From Caldisericum exile_A (lineage in GTDB: Bacteria; Caldisericota; Caldisericia; Caldisericales; Caldisericaceae): a stretch of 64,000 bases of DNA. Location: the NCBI RefSeq assembly GCF_047785965.1, contig NZ_JBLOBF010000002.1, positions 62,001 through 126,000 of the forward strand, written 5' to 3'. Shown here in pieces: positions 59,746 through 64,000 of this stretch. A program made the translations under genes and the position numbers. Every line of letters begins with the position of its first letter. Within the stretch, counting starts at the first letter, position 1. The notes below the pieces were generated by a model that was not told the origin of the DNA, made no database searches, and saw only the letters and a list, made by a program, of their open reading frames with translations.

Positions 59746-62090
59746 TTGAAAAATACAATTGTGGTACCTATACCACCTTCAGATGGAGTTCCGATTTCAA
59801 AACGGGCAACTCTTTTATTGTTCCTCAAATATTGTGAAATAGCCTCTCTTAGAGTACCAGTGCCCTTGCCGTGGACTATATATACATAAGGCAGTCCATG
59901 TAAATAAGCCTTGTCAAGATATTTATCTAAAATATCAATTGCTTCATCAACTGTATAACCATGCAAGTCTATTTTCATTGGTAATTCTTCTTCGAAAAGA
60001 TCTTTCAACTCACCCCTTTTTTCCTTCTTAATTTCAATCTTTTCTTCCAAAACTGGCTCAAGATCAGAAAATTTAAGCGTTGCTCTTATTGCACCCATCT
60101 GAACAATTGCTCTTTGTTCATCGTTTTTAACCTGAAGCACTATTCCCTGAGCCCTTAAAGTTCGCACATATACAAGCATCCCTTCTTTTATTTCATAAAA
60201 ATCAATTTTCTTTTCTTCTTCGAAAGTTCTTTCCTGTTTCTCTTCTAATTGGGTTTCTTCGGTTTTAAGTATCTTTCTCATTTCTTGGATTTCTTTTTGT
60301 GTTTTTATATACGTATCAAGATTTTCAAGAATTTTATTCATCTTTTCTTTTGTTTCGTCTATTATTTTCTGTGCCTCTTCATAGGCTTTTTTAATTTCTG
60401 ACCTCTTTCTCTCCTCTAACTCTTTCAACTTTTGTTCATATGTTTCCTTTAAGCGCATTGCTTCAGTTCTTGCTATTTCAGTTTCTGATTTCATCATTTC
60501 TATTGCCCTATTATCCTCATGCATCTTGCTCACAATTTGTGCTTTTTCAATAAAGTCCGAAGAAAGTTCACTTTTTGCACTATTTAGCACGTCCTCAGGC
60601 ATTCCAAGTCTCTCAGCAATAATTAACGCATGGCTTTCGCCTGGGATCCCGACATAGAGCTTGTAAGTAGGGGTAAGCGTATTTATGTCAAAACCAACTG
60701 AAGCATTTTGGGCCTCTTTAAACTTATATGGAAATTCTTTTATTTTTCCGTGGTGCGTTGTTACAATGGAAGATGCACCAATTTCATGCAGTTTTTTAAG
60801 AATTGCAAATCCAAGAGAGGCGCCCTCTTCAGGATCAGTTCCTGCACCCAATTCGTCAATTAAGACAAGATCATCTTTTGTTGCATTTTTGATAATTTCA
60901 ATAATTCTTACCATATGTGATGAAAATGTTGAAAGATTCTGCTCAATACTCTGCTCATCCCCAATATCTGCAAAGACGTTTCTAAAAAATCCAACTGTTG
61001 AATTGGAAATTGCCGGTATGTGCATTCCTGCCTTTGCCATGAGAGTTAGTAGACCTGTTGTCTTAAGTGTAACAGTCTTTCCTCCAGTATTCGGACCTGT
61101 TATTATAAGCATTTTAAAATTTTTTCCTACTTCAATATCAATCGGAACAACATTTTCTTCTTTAATAAATGGATTTCTTGCTTCATATAATTCAAGATAT
61201 GGTTTGTCAACGAGAATTGGTTCAGAAGCTTTTAATTGAATGGATAATCTTGCTTTAGCAAAAATAAAGTCAAGTCTATAAATGGTATTCAAAGACTCCA
61301 AAACTGCATCAAATTTATTTCTTATACGCTCTTCTAACTCCAAAATAATACGCTCTTCTTCCCTTCTTTCTTTTGAAAACAGATCCACGAGCTTATTATT
61401 TAACTCAACTACAGCCATAGGCTCAACAAAAAGTGTAAGCCTACTGCCAGATTCACCCTGTACAACGTAATTAAAAGCTGGTTTTGAATTTAGTCTTATG
61501 GGAATGACATACCTGTCGTTTCTTTTTGTGATAATTTTATCTTGGATCGCATCTTCATTCTCTCTTGAGTAAAGAATTTCTTGCAAAATCGATTGAATTC
61601 GTAAGTAAGTTGTTTTAATTTCTCTTCGAATTATGCTAAGAAGAGGTGATGCATCGTCTACAATTTTCCCATCATTACCGACAACTTTCCTTATTGCCTT
61701 AACTATATCTTCGAAGTTGTAAAGTCTTATTGTATATTTGAAAACTTCAGGGTGGGCATCCCTGTATGATTCACCAATTTCCTTTATTTCAGAAATTGTA
61801 GAGAGAACATCTGAAACTCTTAAAATTTCCTCAGGAGTCAAAAGTGAGAGTACTTTTATCTTATCAAAAAGAGGCTCGACATCAACAAATTCGACAAAGG
61901 GTAAGTCACCTTCCTCCTCTAAAAACTTTTTTGCATCAGTTGTTTCCTTCAAAGCAGAATTTGATTCTTCAAAGGAATCATAAGGTAAAAGGTTTCTTGA
62001 AAGTTCTTTACCTCCCTTTGTGAAAGCAAGTGATTCAAGTCTATTTATAATTTTATCGTATTCAAGAGACTTTAATGTGTCTTCACGCAT
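59742..62090 (-). CDS. mutS2: Endonuclease MutS2
   Basis: 782-residue MutS2. An N-terminal clamp/lever region, then the ATPase with Walker A TGPNTGGKTVTLKT and VLIDELGAGTDPEEG, a long coiled coil (about 510-630), and a C-terminal Smr domain with LHGYTVDEAIDILD and VHGKGTGTLREAI. MutS2 acts in suppression of recombination or rescue of stalled, collided ribosomes. It overlaps polX by 19 bp and the exonuclease gene by 4 bp. Confidence 0.95.
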   Translation of the reverse strand: MREDTLKSLEYDKIINRLESLAFTKGGKELSRNLLPYDSFEESNSALKETTDAKKFLEEEGDLPFVEFVDVEPLFDKIKVLSLLTPEEILRVSDVLSTISEIKEIGESYRDAHPEVFKYTIRLYNFEDIVKAIRKVVGNDGKIVDDASPLLSIIRREIKTTYLRIQSILQEILYSRENEDAIQDKIITKRNDRYVIPIRLNSKPAFNYVVQGESGSRLTLFVEPMAVVELNNKLVDLFSKERREEERIILELEERIRNKFDAVLESLNTIYRLDFIFAKARLSIQLKASEPILVDKPYLELYEARNPFIKEENVVPIDIEVGKNFKMLIITGPNTGGKTVTLKTTGLLTLMAKAGMHIPAISNSTVGFFRNVFADIGDEQSIEQNLSTFSSHMVRIIEIIKNATKDDLVLIDELGAGTDPEEGASLGFAILKKLHEIGASSIVTTHHGKIKEFPYKFKEAQNASVGFDINTLTPTYKLYVGIPGESHALIIAERLGMPEDVLNSAKSELSSDFIEKAQIVSKMHEDNRAIEMMKSETEIARTEAMRLKETYEQKLKELEERKRSEIKKAYEEAQKIIDETKEKMNKILENLDTYIKTQKEIQEMRKILKTEETQLEEKQERTFEEEKKIDFYEIKEGMLVYVRTLRAQGIVLQVKNDEQRAIVQMGAIRATLKFSDLEPVLEEKIEIKKEKRGELKDLFEEELPMKIDLHGYTVDEAIDILDKYLDKAYLHGLPYVYIVHGKGTGTLREAISQYLRNNKRVARFEIGTPSEGGIGTTIVFFK

Positions 62091-63736
62091 AATAGATCTC
62101 TAATTTCCTCCAAACGGTATGTATTTAAAACTTCTTCTCTTTTTACCCATGCCCTTCTTAAAATTTTAATGCCATATTTCATAAAATACAAATGTCCTCT
62201 GTTATGTGCATCAGTTCCAATTGAAAAAAACTTAACATGTGCACGTCTCGCCTCTTTAATAAGTCCCGTACTTAAATCCATTCTATTAGGAAACACATTA
62301 ACTTCTAAACTTACTCCAAATTGTGATGCGGTATTAAATATTTCCTCTATGTTAACATCGATGCTTTTCCTTACAAAAATTATTCTATTTGTAGGATGTG
62401 CCATGATATTAATTATACCACTTTTTATAGCTTTCTTAACTCTTTCTGTATTTTCTAAACGGGTGTTAGAAAATTGGTGAAGACCGCCTAAAGCCAAATC
62501 AAGCTTATTAAGAATAATTTCATCTACATCAACTGATCCATCAAAGTTAATCTCTGCTTCAATCCCCTTCAAAAGATATGGGCTATATTTTTCATTATTT
62601 ATTCGATCTATGAGTTCACTTTCCTTTAGATAGAGTTTTTGGGATACTCCATTTGCAATTTTCAATCCTTTTGAGTGATCCGTAATAGCAAGGTACTCAT
62701 AGTCTAAAAGTCCTGCCTCTTCGTGCAGTTCTGAAATTGTAGATAAACCATCAGAAAACGAAGAATGAACGTGCAAATCTCCCTTAATGTCGGATAAGGT
62801 TATTAGTTTTGGAAGAGAATGTGTTATTGAAAGTTCAATCTCCTCTTCTCCTTCTCTTAATTCAGGTGGTACATATTGAAGAGATAACTTTTCATAAAAG
62901 TCTTCCTCAGAATTTGCCTTTATAAGAATATATCCACTCTTTGAAATATCAAAACCTTTTGTCTTTGCTATTTCTTGAATTTCTTTGTTATGCTGCTTAG
63001 AGCCCGTATAGTACTGAAGTCCAGCATAAAAATAGTCTTTTGGAATTTTAAAAAATTTAAGAATTACTCCATCAACATCTTTAAACTTAATAAGATTACC
63101 CCTTTTTTCAAAATTTAGAATGTCAAAATTCAAATTAATTGTTTCAATGAGCGTTTCTTCGTCGAAATCGTACACAAAATCAATATTATTTACTACTTCT
63201 TTTCCGCGTCTAACACTTCCTACAATTCCTATATTTCCTAAACCATCACAGGCTAAAACAATTGAATTCGCATATGAAGATGCGTAGAAAAGACTCAACT
63301 CTTTTGTGCTACTTTCATAGTAAAAAATAGCTCTTCTTAAATGTTCTTCAAATTTATCAGAAAAGATTTTTTTAACTTTCCCGTTTTTTATTGCCTTTTC
63401 AAGGTCAGAAAGCGAATCTATATTAAGGAAATTATATATTTTAAGGACATCATTTACACGAATACCAGGAATACTTGCAATCTGTTTTAAAACTTTCGGC
63501 GTCTTAGCCTCAAGAGTTTCTTTTAGCGGAGAATAACCAAGGCTTTCTAAATTAAGAACCTCCTCTTTTACGCTTTCAGGAAGAAAATTTAAATTTGCAT
63601 ATTTTGTTAAAGAGCTTTCAAGGGCAAGAATTGATAAGGCAGAATGTTCAAATGCATACGCACCTTTCGTATTTCCTGAAATTTCAAGCAAGGTTTTTAT
63701 CTCAAGGAGTTCCTTTGCAATTTTATAATTATTCAT
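62072..63736 (-). CDS. polX: PolX-type protein with PHP domain; polymerase site degenerate
   Basis: 554 residues. The N-terminal family X polymerase region has the 8-kDa-like helical part, GIVGSVRRGKE (about 170-180), TGSKQHN and YVPPELREGE. The metal-binding DxD of active PolX reads N184-I-D186 and the third Asp position is I225 in DGVILKF, so nucleotide transfer is unlikely. The C-terminal PHP domain looks intact: H322-x-H324 in DLHVHSSFSDG, ITDHSKG, GIEAEI, MAHPTNR and GTDAH, so 3'-5' exonuclease or AP-type activity may remain. It overlaps pheT by 8 bp. Confidence 0.85.
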   Translation of the reverse strand: MNNYKIAKELLEIKTLLEISGNTKGAYAFEHSALSILALESSLTKYANLNFLPESVKEEVLNLESLGYSPLKETLEAKTPKVLKQIASIPGIRVNDVLKIYNFLNIDSLSDLEKAIKNGKVKKIFSDKFEEHLRRAIFYYESSTKELSLFYASSYANSIVLACDGLGNIGIVGSVRRGKEVVNNIDFVYDFDEETLIETINLNFDILNFEKRGNLIKFKDVDGVILKFFKIPKDYFYAGLQYYTGSKQHNKEIQEIAKTKGFDISKSGYILIKANSEEDFYEKLSLQYVPPELREGEEEIELSITHSLPKLITLSDIKGDLHVHSSFSDGLSTISELHEEAGLLDYEYLAITDHSKGLKIANGVSQKLYLKESELIDRINNEKYSPYLLKGIEAEINFDGSVDVDEIILNKLDLALGGLHQFSNTRLENTERVKKAIKSGIINIMAHPTNRIIFVRKSIDVNIEEIFNTASQFGVSLEVNVFPNRMDLSTGLIKEARRAHVKFFSIGTDAHNRGHLYFMKYGIKILRRAWVKREEVLNTYRLEEIRDLLCVKTH

Positions 63737-64000
63737 TCTTTCTCACTACACCGCCAACTTCATTTATTATTCTTTCCTCTATACTCTTCATAAATTCATC
63801 CACTTCTGAACCTTGAAGAGTTCGTTCATCTGATACAAATTCCAGAGAATAAGCAAGATTTTTCTTTCCTTCGGGAAGTGGTTTTCCTTCATAAATATCA
63901 AACAAAGTAATTGATTTCAGCTCTTTAATATTTGAGTTTTTTATCGCCCTTCGAACTAAACTTTCCTGAACATCTTTATCTACGATTATTGCAATATCTC
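63729..64000 (-). CDS. pheT: Phenylalanyl-tRNA synthetase beta subunit, C-terminal part
   Basis: Partial: the 5' end is beyond the window. The visible 89 residues form the C-terminal ferredoxin-fold anticodon-binding domain: DIAIIVDKDV, then FDIYEGKPLPEGKKNLAYS and EFVSDERTLQGSEVDEFM, ending GGVVRKNE. The TAA stop lies inside the start of polX. pheT-polX-mutS2 is a known order in Clostridia. Confidence 0.93.
   Translation of the reverse strand, partial: DIAIIVDKDVQESLVRRAIKNSNIKELKSITLFDIYEGKPLPEGKKNLAYSLEFVSDERTLQGSEVDEFMKSIEERIINEVGGVVRKNE

Noticed and set aside
60685..61239. 184-codon open frame on the plus strand
   Set aside because: It lies antisense to the MutS2 ATPase core, has no ribosome site or family features, and is a shadow of that gene's codon use.
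1..64000. CRISPR arrays, insertion sequences, long direct repeats
   Set aside because: No regularly spaced repeats, transposase genes or flanking inverted repeats were seen on reading through the window.

Overview
The window is AT-rich, densely coded bacterial DNA that looks chromosomal. Nearly all genes sit in tight, often overlapping operons and almost nothing is mobile. Several features suggest an anaerobic thermophile: an NfnAB-type NADPH:ferredoxin transhydrogenase pair, a glutaredoxin-like protein disulfide oxidoreductase, a cyclic 2,3-diphosphoglycerate synthetase-like GTPase, the three AmmeMemoRadiSam proteins and a methylthioribose-1-phosphate isomerase. Caldisericota (Caldisericum-like) fits the content well, but I cannot run a phylogeny and lineages such as Thermotogae or Dictyoglomi remain possible. 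No CRISPR array, insertion sequence, prophage or rRNA was seen.

Positions 1-17,482 (minus strand) read as one long operon, from a promoter near 17,475 down past the window start. In transcription order it holds two roadblock/LC7-like proteins, metG, a TatD nuclease, nfnA/gltA, amrS, apbE, a NusG-II protein, a Gx transporter, a DUF4321 protein, maf, mreBCD, mrdA (PBP2), minC-minD-minE, rodA and a radical SAM gene. The elongasome and division-site block matches the Clostridia-type maf-mre-min-rodA order. The last gene is interrupted by an apparent frameshift in a run of nine A.

Positions 17,500-26,600 carry rsfS, trxB with the disulfide oxidoreductase, argF with a cyclic-DPG-synthetase-like GTPase, a Clp-fold serine protease with a small membrane protein, amrB-amrA and an MFS transporter. 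The 174-bp gap at 26,602-26,774 holds a complete small-RNA gene: promoter, hairpin, a single-stranded copy of the 16S anti-Shine-Dalgarno tail, and terminator.

Positions 26,775-34,600 hold a tRNA-Ser(CGA) transcribed directly into an operon of a geranylgeranyl-reductase-family oxidoreductase, a DUF6580-like membrane protein and a heterodimeric ABC exporter. Next to it lie an alpha/beta hydrolase, a small HisA-like protein, mtnA and rpmB.

Positions 34,700-46,050 (plus strand) form an operon of an Asp23-like gene, fakA, purine and pyrimidine nucleoside phosphorylases, a DHH-CBS-poly(A)-polymerase fusion, and a MoxR/DUF58/transglutaminase cassette. A two-gene thioredoxin unit follows.

Positions 46,050-64,000 contain rpe with a kinase-free PASTA lipoprotein, divergent from coaD; then a coiled-coil protein, a DUF177 protein, an unusual structured leader before asnS, holA, rpsT, an M3 peptidase with a P-loop protein and a ROK kinase, a tyrosine recombinase and a uridine-kinase-like protein. 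The final minus-strand operon is pheT (partial), polX, mutS2 and a DnaQ-DinG-like fusion. Both the polX polymerase site and the DinG-like helicase site look catalytically dead. Many promoters share a TGGTATAAT extended -10 box placed so close to the start codon that the transcripts are predicted to be leaderless.
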